DNA of 64,000 nucleotides from NCBI RefSeq assembly GCF_039523235.1, contig NZ_BAAAEX010000010.1; one strand, given 5' to 3'. The notes under the pieces are model-generated. The model ran no database searches and was not told where the DNA came from. It was given only the letters and a program-made list of their open reading frames with translations. A program made the position numbers and the translations under genes. Source of the stretch: Castellaniella ginsengisoli (lineage in GTDB: Bacteria > Pseudomonadota > Gammaproteobacteria > Burkholderiales > Burkholderiaceae_B). Of the stretch, positions 10,879 to 18,971 are shown in pieces. Positions within the stretch are counted from its first letter, which is position 1. The number at the start of each line of letters is the position of its first letter.

Positions 10879-11523
10879 ATGCTGGAACTCTATTCCTACT
10901 TCCGCAGTTCGGCGGCCTACCGCGTGCGGATCGCGCTGAGCCTGAAGGGGCTCGACTACCGGGTGATCCCCATCCATCTGCTGCGCCACGGTGGCGAGCA
11001 GTTCGGGGAAGAGTACCGTCGCCGCAATCCCGAAGGCCTGGTGCCCGCGCTGGCCGAAGGCGACCGCATCCTGACCCAGTCCCTGGCGATCATCGAATAC
11101 CTGGACGAAACGCATGGCCCCGCCATCCTGCTGCCGCCGGATGCGCCGGGCCGCGCCCGGGTGCGCGCCCTGGCGCTGCACGTCGCCTGCGACATCCATC
11201 CGCTGAACAACCTGCGCGTTCTGCGCTGGCTGGCGCATGAGCTGAAGATCGAGCAGGCCGGCCGGGATGCCTGGTACCGGCACTGGGTCGAACTGGGGTT
11301 CCGCTCGCTGGAGGCCCAGCTGCAATCGCCCGAGACGGGGCTGTGCTGCCATGGCGACGAGCCGAGCCTGGCCGATTGCTGCCTGGTGCCCCAGGTGTAC
11401 AACGCGCGCCGCTATGATGTCGATCTGTCGGCCTTTCCGACGATCGCGCGGATCGCGGCGCATTGTGAATCGATGCCGGCCTTCAGGGCCGCGCATCCGG
11501 ACGGGCAGCCCGACGCCGAGTGA
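10879..11523 (+). CDS. maiA: maleylacetoacetate isomerase (GST zeta class)
   Basis: A 214-residue glutathione-dependent isomerase converting maleylacetoacetate to fumarylacetoacetate. The N-terminal thioredoxin-like domain holds the zeta-class motif SSAAYRVRIAL (10-20), where the first serine is catalytic, and NPEGLVPAL; the C-terminal part is helical, as in GST proteins. The ATG at 10879 lies 4 bp after the FAH-family stop, so the two genes are probably co-translated. hmgA starts 86 bp downstream. Confidence 0.93.
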   Translation: MLELYSYFRSSAAYRVRIALSLKGLDYRVIPIHLLRHGGEQFGEEYRRRNPEGLVPALAEGDRILTQSLAIIEYLDETHGPAILLPPDAPGRARVRALALHVACDIHPLNNLRVLRWLAHELKIEQAGRDAWYRHWVELGFRSLEAQLQSPETGLCCHGDEPSLADCCLVPQVYNARRYDVDLSAFPTIARIAAHCESMPAFRAAHPDGQPDAE

Positions 11524-11609
11524 CCGGGCGCTCCGCGGCCGCGGACTGTGGTTCCCGCGGTTCCGGCGTGTGTGCAGCCGCCGCCGGCCGTGTTTTTCGA
11601 GAGATCATC

Positions 11610-12908
11610 ATGAGCACGACCCCTTTCCTGGAATACCAGAGCGGATTCGGCAACGAATTCGCCACCGAGGCCTTGCCCGGCGCCTTGCCGGCGGGCCGCA
11701 ATTCTCCCCAGCGGGCCCCCTACGGGCTGTATGCCGAGCAGCTCTCGGGCACGGCCTTCACCGCGCCGCGCCACCTCAATCGGCGCTCCTGGCTGTACCG
11801 CATCCGGCCGGCCGCCACGCACGGGCCATTCCAGCCCTCGTCCGCGGGCGCGCGCTGGCTGAGCCGCTACGATGAGGTTCCCACCCCGCCCGATCCGCTG
11901 CGCTGGGATCCCCTGCCCCTGCCCGATGCAGGCACGGCCACGGATTTCGTGGACGGCATGGTGACCATGGGCGGCAATGCCGGCTGCGGCATCCACCTGT
12001 ATGCCGCCAACCGGTCGATGCAGGATCGCTATTTCTACGATGCCGACGGCGAATTGCTGATCGTGCCCCAGTTCGGACGCCTGGAGCTGGCCACCGAACT
12101 GGGCGTGCTGGCGGTAGAGCCGCAGGAAATCGCCGTCATTCCGCGCGGCGTGCGCTTCCAGGTGCGCCTGCCCGATGGCGCGGCGCGCGGCTATGTGTGC
12201 GAAAACCCCGGCGCGCCCTTCCGGCTGCCCGACCTGGGCGTGATCGGTTCCAACGGCCTGGCCAATCCGCGCGATTTCCTGGCGCCCGTGGCCGCCTACG
12301 AGGACATCGAGGGCGACTTCGAACTGCTGGCGAAATTCCAGGGCCGGTTCTGGGCCGCGCGCATGGATCATTCCCCCCTGGATGTCGTTGCCTGGCACGG
12401 CAACGACACGCCCTACAAGTACGATCTGCGGCGCTTCAATGCGATCGGCTCGATCACCTACGATCATCCGGATCCGTCGATCTTCCTGGTGCTGCACGCG
12501 CCCAGTGCCGTGCCCGGGGTGGACACCATCGATTTCGTCGTCTTCGCACCGCGCATCCTGGCGATGCAGGACACGTTCCGGCCGCCCTGGTTCCACCGCA
12601 ACCTGGCGGGAGAATTCATGGGGCTGGTGCATGGCCGCTACGACGCCAAGGCCGAAGGCTTCCAGCCCGGCGGCGCTTCGCTGCACAACACCATGACGGG
12701 CCATGGCCCCGATGCCGAGACCTTCGCCAAGGCCAGCGCGGCGGACACGTCCAGGCCGGACTACATCGCCGACACGATGGCGTTCATGTTCGAGACGCCG
12801 GTGGCGATCCAGGCCACGCGCCAGGCCCTGGAATCGCCGCAGCGGCAGCGGGAATACTACCGCTGCTGGCAGGGGCTGAAGAAGCACTTCGATCCGGCAA
12901 AGCGGTAG
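11610..12908 (+). CDS. hmgA: homogentisate 1,2-dioxygenase
   Basis: Fe(II) ring-cleavage enzyme turning homogentisate into maleylacetoacetate (432 residues, normal length). The start EYQSGFGNEFATEALPGALP is classic for the family. The iron ligands are present with the right spacing: H329 in PPWFHRN, E335 in AGEFMGL and H365 in TGHGPD (offsets 6 and 36 as in the human enzyme). The ATG at 11610 begins the conserved N-terminus. With the FAH-family gene and maiA it completes a homogentisate-to-central-metabolism module. No 4-hydroxyphenylpyruvate dioxygenase gene is in the window. Confidence 0.96.
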   Translation: MSTTPFLEYQSGFGNEFATEALPGALPAGRNSPQRAPYGLYAEQLSGTAFTAPRHLNRRSWLYRIRPAATHGPFQPSSAGARWLSRYDEVPTPPDPLRWDPLPLPDAGTATDFVDGMVTMGGNAGCGIHLYAANRSMQDRYFYDADGELLIVPQFGRLELATELGVLAVEPQEIAVIPRGVRFQVRLPDGAARGYVCENPGAPFRLPDLGVIGSNGLANPRDFLAPVAAYEDIEGDFELLAKFQGRFWAARMDHSPLDVVAWHGNDTPYKYDLRRFNAIGSITYDHPDPSIFLVLHAPSAVPGVDTIDFVVFAPRILAMQDTFRPPWFHRNLAGEFMGLVHGRYDAKAEGFQPGGASLHNTMTGHGPDAETFAKASAADTSRPDYIADTMAFMFETPVAIQATRQALESPQRQREYYRCWQGLKKHFDPAKR

Positions 12909-13025
12909 GCTTGGGTTTCTGAGACGGGAAGCCGCCGGCGCCTCATACGGTTGTGCCACGCCCCCCACCCGACTTTTCTCGATCTTTTTCGAGCGACGGG
13001 AGGGGGCTCTCTTGCGAACCCAGGT

Positions 13026-14156
13026 TCACTCCTTCCACGAATCCAGATACCCCGGCACCTTGACCCCATCGGGCAAGACGTCAAGTTCCAGCGGGTAGCG
13101 CGAATCGATCATCACCGCGACCTCGTCGGTGTACTTGCGTTCGCCCTTGTTGTTGGCCGCGGCGGCGGCAAAGGCCTTGGGGTGCGGGCCGTGGTGGAAG
13201 CCCGAGGGGTGCAGCGTGAACATGCCCGGCTTGATGTTGTCGCGGCTGAAGAAATTGCCCTGGTGGTAGAAGATCGACTCGTCGAACTCGTCGTTGTTGT
13301 GATAGAAGGGCACCTTCAGGGCGCCCGGGTCGCTTTCGATGGGACGCGGAGCGAAGGTGCAGACGATGATGGTGTTCGACAGGAAGGTCGCATGCACCGT
13401 GGGCGGCAGGTGGTAGCGGTCCGACAGCAGCTCGCGGATGTCGCGCCAGTTCAGCTTCACCGGCACGCAGTCGCCGTGCCAGCCAGCCGTGTCCAGGAAG
13501 TTGTAGGGGAAGGTCACCGTCGTGACCTGCTGGCGGCGCTTGGCGCGCACCCGGGTCTCGTGCTCGCCGTACTGGGCCTTGTAGGCCTCGTCGATCTTCG
13601 GCGTGTCCAGCACGGCCAGGTCGAATTGCGCGTGGCGGCCGGTGATGCCGCGTTCGGGCAGCTGGAACAGGTCTTCGGTGGCCTCGATGGTCAGGACCTC
13701 GTTGCGCACCGAGGTTTCCAGGCGCCAGGTCGTGCCGCGCGGGATGTTGATGTAGTCGCCTTCGCGGTAGCTCATGTGGCCATAGTCGCAGAAGAACTCG
13801 CCCTCGCCCTTGTGGAAGAACAGGATCATGTCGCCGTCCCCGTTGCGGGCCAGGTCCGGCATGGAGACGTCGAATTTCCAGAAACAGACCTGGGTCTGGC
13901 CGTTGTGCATGAAGCGTTGCGCCTTCCAGGGGCAGGGGGCGCTGTCGTTCAGGCGGTTCAGGTCCAGCAGGGTGAGCTCCAGGGGGCCTTCCCATTTCGT
14001 CCATCCGGTGGGCTTGTGCGTGTGCAGGATGTGGCTGGCGGGGCCGAAGAAGCCGTTGCGGCCGTGCTCGCGTTCGTACAGGCCGTCGGGGATGTCGCAG
14101 TGGGCCTGGCGGGTGTAGATGCCTTCGGCCTTGGGGAAAGTGATGGGGTTCTTCAT
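13026..14156 (-). CDS. short homogentisate 1,2-dioxygenase-like cupin protein
   Basis: A 376-residue relative of homogentisate dioxygenase (COG3508 type), clearly different from the hmgA product and about 55 residues shorter. A probable iron site is visible: H286 in FYHNND, an acidic residue six or seven positions later (D292 or E293) and H322 in FHHGPHP, 36 positions after H286 as in hmgA. The C-terminus carries YPLELDVLPDGVKVPGYLDSW. A GGAG precedes the ATG at 14156. It is convergent with hmgA and divergent from the IclR regulator, which probably controls it. It may be a second homogentisate dioxygenase or act on a related dihydroxyarene. Confidence 0.75.
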   Translation of the reverse strand: MKNPITFPKAEGIYTRQAHCDIPDGLYEREHGRNGFFGPASHILHTHKPTGWTKWEGPLELTLLDLNRLNDSAPCPWKAQRFMHNGQTQVCFWKFDVSMPDLARNGDGDMILFFHKGEGEFFCDYGHMSYREGDYINIPRGTTWRLETSVRNEVLTIEATEDLFQLPERGITGRHAQFDLAVLDTPKIDEAYKAQYGEHETRVRAKRRQQVTTVTFPYNFLDTAGWHGDCVPVKLNWRDIRELLSDRYHLPPTVHATFLSNTIIVCTFAPRPIESDPGALKVPFYHNNDEFDESIFYHQGNFFSRDNIKPGMFTLHPSGFHHGPHPKAFAAAAANNKGERKYTDEVAVMIDSRYPLELDVLPDGVKVPGYLDSWKE

Positions 14157-14235
14157 CAGGGTCTCCGGGATTGTTATTCAATGATTAACATCGTTATGAT
14201 TGAAACAACGATACCAATCTAAGGCCCCGGAAACA

Positions 14236-14997
14236 ATGCGTCCAACAGTTTTTCCCCATGAATCGATCAGCCCGGCTTCTGGCGAAGCGGCTGCCTGGCC
14301 CGGCGATGTGCCGGGCATCCAGTCGGTGGAGGTCGGGCTGGCGTTGTTCCGCCTGCTGGCGGAGGGTGAAACGCCGTGCGGCCTGTCGGATCTCGCCCGG
14401 CGTGCCGGCATGCACCGGGCCAAGGCCTATCGCTACCTGGTCAGCCTGGCGCGCGCCGGCTGGGTCGTCCAGGACGCCGGCGCGGGGCGGTACGACATCG
14501 GCCCCGCCGTGCGCCATCTGGCCTTGTCCTGGTTGTCGAGCCAGGATCCGCTGCGGCTGGCCGGGGCGGAAGTCCGCGCCTTGGCGCAAGCGCTTGGGGA
14601 AACCTGTTTCGTCGCAGTGCGCGGCCAGGGCGGGGTGACGGCCGTCCGGGTTTGCCAGCCCGGCCAGGGCGTATCCATCGGCGTGGCCGAAGGCGCCCTG
14701 TTCGATCTGGAATCCTCGGCCACGGGGCGCGTCTTTGCCGCCTGGCAAGAGCCGCCGGCACGGCAGCTCGCCGCCGCGCTGCGGCGCGATATCCGCGCGC
14801 GCGGCCTGGCGATGGTGGAGGGCGAACACGTCCCGGGCATCAACGCGTTCAGCGCGCCGGTACTCGATGGTCAGGGTCAGTTGCTGCTGGCCCTGACCGT
14901 GGTGGGGCACGCCGCATCGCTGCGGGCCGACCCCGAAGGTCCGGCCGCCGAGGCGCTGCGGGCGGCTGCCCGGCGCATCTCGGCGGCATTGGCCTGA
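14236..14997 (+). CDS. IclR-family transcriptional regulator
   Basis: A 253-residue regulator: an N-terminal winged helix (GLALFRLLAEGETPCGLSDLARRAGMHRAKAYRYLVSL) and a C-terminal IclR effector domain containing the GQGGVTAV and INAFSAPVLDGQGQL segments. It is divergent from the short homogentisate-dioxygenase-like gene. In Pseudomonas the homogentisate genes are controlled by an IclR protein (HmgR), so control of that gene, and perhaps of the whole block, is likely. The ATG at 14236 is preferred; a TTG at 14200 would extend the frame by 12 residues. Confidence 0.83.
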   Translation: MRPTVFPHESISPASGEAAAWPGDVPGIQSVEVGLALFRLLAEGETPCGLSDLARRAGMHRAKAYRYLVSLARAGWVVQDAGAGRYDIGPAVRHLALSWLSSQDPLRLAGAEVRALAQALGETCFVAVRGQGGVTAVRVCQPGQGVSIGVAEGALFDLESSATGRVFAAWQEPPARQLAAALRRDIRARGLAMVEGEHVPGINAFSAPVLDGQGQLLLALTVVGHAASLRADPEGPAAEALRAAARRISAALA

Positions 14998-15012
14998 GGC
15001 GCCGCCGGGCGG

Positions 15013-15552
15013 TCAGGCGCGCAGCGGCAGCATCCGCCGCAGGGTGTCGTCGCGGCGGATGTAATGGTGCTTCAGTGCCGCCAGGGCGTGCAGGCCGATC
15101 AGGAAATAGCCGGTGTTGGCGATGAGCCGATGGGTGTCGAGGATCGTGCTGCCCAGGGCCTTGTCCACGCCGGTCAGGGCGGGCAGTGCCATGCCCCAGG
15201 CCTTGACCGTGCCGCCGAAGGAGTTGATGCCGAACCAGGCCAGCAGGGGCAGGGCGATCAGCATTGCATACAGGGCCGCGTGCATCAGGCGGGCGACGGT
15301 CTGTTCCCAGGCGGCGGGCGCCGGCGTGATGGCCGGCGTGTGCTGGAACGGGCGTGTCGCCAGACGGATCGCGGTCAGCGCCAGGATGGTCAGGCCGCAC
15401 GAGGCATGCAGCATCTTCATGAAGGCGCGTTCCGGGCTGTCCTTGGGGAACAGGCCCTTGAATTCCATCATGGAATAGACCACGACGATCAGAAGCAGGG
15501 TGAGCCAGTGCAGGCTGATGGACAGGCGGCTGTAGCGGGCGGAAGCGGGCAT
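15013..15552 (-). CDS. cytochrome b561
   Basis: A small b-type cytochrome (179 residues, four membrane spans) of the bacterial CybB family. Candidate haem-ligating histidines are in SLHWLTLL, MLHASCG, DTHRLIANTG and GLHALAALKHHY. It starts MPASARYSRLSISLHW, the typical entry into the first span. The family passes electrons between the quinone pool and acceptors, and some members oxidise superoxide; the partner here is unknown. The same frame is open far upstream (to 16332) over the PAP2 gene, but that part is not coding. Confidence 0.88.
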   Translation of the reverse strand: MPASARYSRLSISLHWLTLLLIVVVYSMMEFKGLFPKDSPERAFMKMLHASCGLTILALTAIRLATRPFQHTPAITPAPAAWEQTVARLMHAALYAMLIALPLLAWFGINSFGGTVKAWGMALPALTGVDKALGSTILDTHRLIANTGYFLIGLHALAALKHHYIRRDDTLRRMLPLRA

Positions 15553-15659
15553 GGGATGAGTTCTGGAGAGACAGTTTGCAACGGCATCATGATCGCCCGC
15601 GCTGCATGAACCGCAGATGAATGCGGGTTGCGGCCCGCGCGCGGCGCTGTGGGCCGATG

Positions 15660-16253
15660 TCAGGCGCGCGCCCAGCCCAGGCGGATCGGCCAGGCGAAGA
15701 TCAGGCGGTAGGCGGGCTCGAGGCACCGCCGCAGGGCGGGGACCAGCGTGCCGCGCAACGGCAGGCCGATCCCCGCCGCCGCCAGGGCGGTCAGCATTGC
15801 GCCGGCCATGTCCAGCGGGAAATGCACGCCCATGTAGATGCGCGCCCAGGCGATCGGCAGGCCGATCAGGGCCAGGATCAGGGCCGCCGTGCGCCGGGCC
15901 GGATGCAGGGCCAGGCCGGCGCAGACCGCCCAGACGAAGCTCAGGTGGTTGCTGGGAAAGGAGGCGGTCGGCGCATGGTGCATGTGTAGATGGCCCAGCC
16001 CGACGACGAAAGGGCGCGGGTGGAACCAGGCCTTTGAGATCGCCCAAGACAGCAGCATGGCGATGGCCGCGCTGACGGCGGCCTGCAGCAGGGCCTCGCG
16101 CCCGGCGGTATCGGCCCGCAGCCAGTTCAGCGCCAGGTACAGGGGAAACAGATAGATCAGATCGTTGGCCAGGAAGCGGCCAAGCAGCAGTGCGGCGGCC
16201 GAAGGGGCGGCGCCATTGATCCACAGGAACAGCGTGTCGTTCAAGGTTTCCAT
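15660..16253 (-). CDS. PAP2-family phosphatase, probable undecaprenyl-diphosphatase (BcrC-like)
   Basis: A 197-residue membrane protein with the three-part lipid phosphatase signature: SKAWFHPRP (K74, R80), SFPSNH (PSNH 100-103) and ARIYMGVHFPLD (R138, H144, D148). About five to six hydrophobic segments are visible. BcrC-type members dephosphorylate undecaprenyl diphosphate on the periplasmic side to recycle the cell-wall lipid carrier. The ATG at 16253 begins METLNDTLFLWING, typical for the family; upstream in-frame Mets add unconserved sequence. It lies head to head with uppP, an unrelated enzyme for the same reaction. Confidence 0.82.
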   Translation of the reverse strand: METLNDTLFLWINGAAPSAAALLLGRFLANDLIYLFPLYLALNWLRADTAGREALLQAAVSAAIAMLLSWAISKAWFHPRPFVVGLGHLHMHHAPTASFPSNHLSFVWAVCAGLALHPARRTAALILALIGLPIAWARIYMGVHFPLDMAGAMLTALAAAGIGLPLRGTLVPALRRCLEPAYRLIFAWPIRLGWARA

Positions 16254-16410
16254 GCGGGCGGCAAGGGGGTGTCGTGTCGGGGAAGGCAGGATAGCACCGG
16301 TTCCGGGCGGGCATCGTATCCGGATGATGCACGGCGCGCCGGTGCGCCGGCGGGCGCCTGCGCAGGCTGCTGTAAACTGCTTTCCTCGATCAAACAGGGG
16401 GCCGCCCGTC

Positions 16411-17250
16411 ATGAGTAGCGTGAACATGTGGCTGGAAGCCACGATCCTGGGACTGGTTCAGGGCTTGACCGAGTTTCTGCCGATTTCCTCCAGCGCGCAC
16501 CTGCGCATTCTGGGCCCGCTGCTGCCTTCGGGCGGGGATCCTGGGGCGGCCTTCACGGCGATCACCCAGATCGGCACCGAGACCGCCGTGCTGCTGTATT
16601 TCCGCCACGACATCCTGCGCATTTTGCGGGCCTGGCTGGCTTCGCTGGCCGTGCCCGCGCGCCGCAGCGATCCCGACGCCCGCATGGCCTGGCTGATCCT
16701 CGTCGGCACGCTGCCCATCGCCGTGCTTGGCCTGCTGTTCAAAGAGGCCATCGAGGGCAGCCTTCGCAACCTGTACATCACGGGGACCGTGCTGGCGTTG
16801 TTCGCGCTCATCCTGGGGGTTGCCGACCGGATCGGACGCAGGCGGCGCACGCTGGGCGAACTGACCTGGGGCCATGGCATATTGTTCGGTTTCGCGCAGG
16901 CGCTGGCGCTGATTCCCGGGGTGTCCCGTTCGGGCGGGACGATCACGGCGGGCCTGCTGCTGGGCTATACCCGCGAGGCGGCGGCGCGTTATTCGTTCCT
17001 GCTGGCGCTGCCGGCGGTCTTTGCCGCAGGTTTCTACCAGCTCTTTCGCAGTTGGGGTCAGGCCGGGCCGATGGCGGCCGGGCCGACGGCCTGGGCGACG
17101 CTGGTCGCGTTTGGCGTGGGCTATGGCGTCATCGTCGTGTTTCTGCGCTTCATTTCCACCCACAGTTATCTGCCGTTCGTGCTCTACCGCATCGTGCTGG
17201 GCGCGCTGGTGCTGGCGCTGCTGGCCGCGGGGATCCTGAGCCCGCTCTGA
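16411..17250 (+). CDS. uppP: undecaprenyl-diphosphatase (UppP/BacA family)
   Basis: A polytopic 279-residue enzyme that removes a phosphate from undecaprenyl diphosphate, regenerating the carrier for peptidoglycan and LPS O-unit synthesis. The two catalytic blocks are clear: QGLTEFLPISSSAH (17-30, with E21) and IPGVSRSGGT in the second half. The first motif has Q instead of E at its start, a common family variant. The ATG at 16411 follows a G-rich CAGGGGG; MWLEA at 16426 is an alternative. It is divergent from the PAP2 gene with 157 bp between starts. Confidence 0.94.
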   Translation: MSSVNMWLEATILGLVQGLTEFLPISSSAHLRILGPLLPSGGDPGAAFTAITQIGTETAVLLYFRHDILRILRAWLASLAVPARRSDPDARMAWLILVGTLPIAVLGLLFKEAIEGSLRNLYITGTVLALFALILGVADRIGRRRRTLGELTWGHGILFGFAQALALIPGVSRSGGTITAGLLLGYTREAAARYSFLLALPAVFAAGFYQLFRSWGQAGPMAAGPTAWATLVAFGVGYGVIVVFLRFISTHSYLPFVLYRIVLGALVLALLAAGILSPL

Positions 17251-17266
17251 GCGGGGCTGCGGGTTC

Positions 17267-18652
17267 TCAGTGGTCTCCGGCGGCGTGGCCCGTGCCGGCC
17301 ACGAACACAGACTGGCGCTCGGAATTGCCGAGGCTCAGGTGGTTGAACAACAGATTCAGGGTGACGGCCATGAGGGCGGCCGAGCTGATGCCGGAATGGA
17401 AGATCGTGGCGACCCAGGCCGGAAAGCGGGCGTAGAAATCGGGCGCCGCGATGGGGATCATGCCGAAGCCCACGGAGGTCGCCACGATGATCAGGTTCAT
17501 GTTGTTTTCGTAGTCGACCCGGGCCAGGGTGCGAATGCCGCTGGCGGCCACGGTGCCGAACAGCACCAGGCCCGCGCCGCCCAGCACGGCCGTGGGCACG
17601 GCGGCGATGAAACGGCCGATCACCGGCAGCAGGCCCAGGGCCAGCAGGATGAGGCCGCTGGTGGCGACCACGTAGCGGCTCTTCACGCCGGTGACGGCCA
17701 CCAGGCCCACGTTCTGTGCAAAAGCGCTTTGCGTGAACGAGCCGAAGACCGGCGCCACCACGCTGGAGATCATGTCGGCGCGCAGCCCATCGCCCAGGCG
17801 GCGCGAGTCGATCCGGGTGTCGATGATGTCGCCGACCGCCAGGATGTCGGCCGAGGTCTCCACCAGCACCACCAGGATGACGATGAACATGGAGAGGATC
17901 GCGGCGGGGTGGAATTCGGGCCAGCCGAAATGAAACCAGGTGGGCAGGGCGAAGACGGGGCCGTCGCCCGCTCCGGAGAAGTCCGTCATGCCGGCGGCCC
18001 AGGCGATGAGGGTTCCCAGCACCATCGCCAGCAGGATCGACAGGCGCGAGATGGTGGCGTTGCCCAGCTTGCTGAGCAGCAGCACGATGAGCAGGGTGGC
18101 GGCGGCCAGGCCGATGTTGGCCATGCTGCCGAAATCCGCCGCCTTGGGATTGCCGCCCATGGACCAGTGTGCGGCCACCGGCATCAGCGACAGGCCGATG
18201 GTGGTGATGACCGAGCCCGTCACCAGCGGCGGGAAGAACCGGATGATGCGGGAGAAGACCGGGGTGATCAACAATCCGATCAGGGCGGCCGCCATGACGG
18301 CGCCGAAGACCGTGGGCAGGCCGCCGCCGGCCGTCAGGATGGCGACGATGGTGGCCACGCTGGCGAAGGACACGCCCTGGACCAGCGGCAACTGACAGCC
18401 GAAGAAGGGAATGCCCAGCGTTTGCAGCAGGGTGGCCAGGCCGCCCATGAACAGGCAGGAGGCGATCAGCACGCCGATTTCCGCGCCTTCCAGGCCGGCG
18501 GCCTGGCCCACGATCAGGGGGACGGCGATGATGCCGCCGTACATGGTCAGGACATGCTGGAATCCGTACATCAGATTGGCCGTCAATCCCAGGGCTTCGT
18601 CTTCGGGGCGTTGCAGCGTCGTGCGGGCGGGCGTGTTCAAGGCAGTCTCCAT
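17267..18652 (-). CDS. NCS2 nucleobase:cation symporter, probable xanthine/urate permease
   Basis: An integral membrane transporter of 461 residues with about 12-14 hydrophobic segments. The NCS2 signature is present as QNVGLVAVTGVKSRYV, which resembles xanthine/urate permeases (QN-G----TG--SR) more than UraA. Other family blocks are PLVQGVSFASVATI and an ETSADILAVGDI acidic helix. The ATG at 18652 starts before the conserved GLTANLMYGFQHVLTMYGG; an in-frame Met at 18745 gives an unconserved proline/alanine-rich extension. No purine catabolic genes lie next to it, so the substrate is inferred from motif only. Confidence 0.85.
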   Translation of the reverse strand: METALNTPARTTLQRPEDEALGLTANLMYGFQHVLTMYGGIIAVPLIVGQAAGLEGAEIGVLIASCLFMGGLATLLQTLGIPFFGCQLPLVQGVSFASVATIVAILTAGGGLPTVFGAVMAAALIGLLITPVFSRIIRFFPPLVTGSVITTIGLSLMPVAAHWSMGGNPKAADFGSMANIGLAAATLLIVLLLSKLGNATISRLSILLAMVLGTLIAWAAGMTDFSGAGDGPVFALPTWFHFGWPEFHPAAILSMFIVILVVLVETSADILAVGDIIDTRIDSRRLGDGLRADMISSVVAPVFGSFTQSAFAQNVGLVAVTGVKSRYVVATSGLILLALGLLPVIGRFIAAVPTAVLGGAGLVLFGTVAASGIRTLARVDYENNMNLIIVATSVGFGMIPIAAPDFYARFPAWVATIFHSGISSAALMAVTLNLLFNHLSLGNSERQSVFVAGTGHAAGDH

Positions 18653-18971
18653 CCTCGTCGTTCGTCGTGGACCGGTCGCGAAGCGGGGCTGGGTGGCGGG
18701 CGGATCCGGTGGCGCGGCCGCCGGCGGGGCCGGGGCGCGGGTCATGCGTGAGGTTCGATGGTCTTATTGTGAACCGCCGGATGGGGTTCGGGATCGCGCC
18801 CCCTTCATATTGCTCATTTTCATGTATTTATTGTGAAATTTGTCCATTGGTGTTTACTCTGGTGTGTCAATGAGCCTCGTATGGACGGCCCGCCTGCGGG
18901 TTTCTCCGGCGGCAGACCGGCGGGTGATTTAGAATGCCCGCTTTCCAAGCGCAAGCGTGAGCGGGGCCGAT
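18653..18971. other. divergent intergenic region with AT-rich core
   Basis: This 319-bp region separates the permease and the diguanylate cyclase gene and must carry both promoters. Its middle part (about 18800-18860) is AT-rich. The decamer TTATTGTGAA occurs twice in direct orientation, at 18764-18773 and 18828-18837, and could be a regulator site. I see no gene, tRNA or terminator in it. Confidence 0.4.

Noticed and set aside
15013..16332. A 439-codon frame joining cytochrome b561 to upstream sequence
   Set aside because: The part beyond 15552 overlaps the PAP2 gene out of phase and is arginine/proline-rich noise; it is not a fusion.
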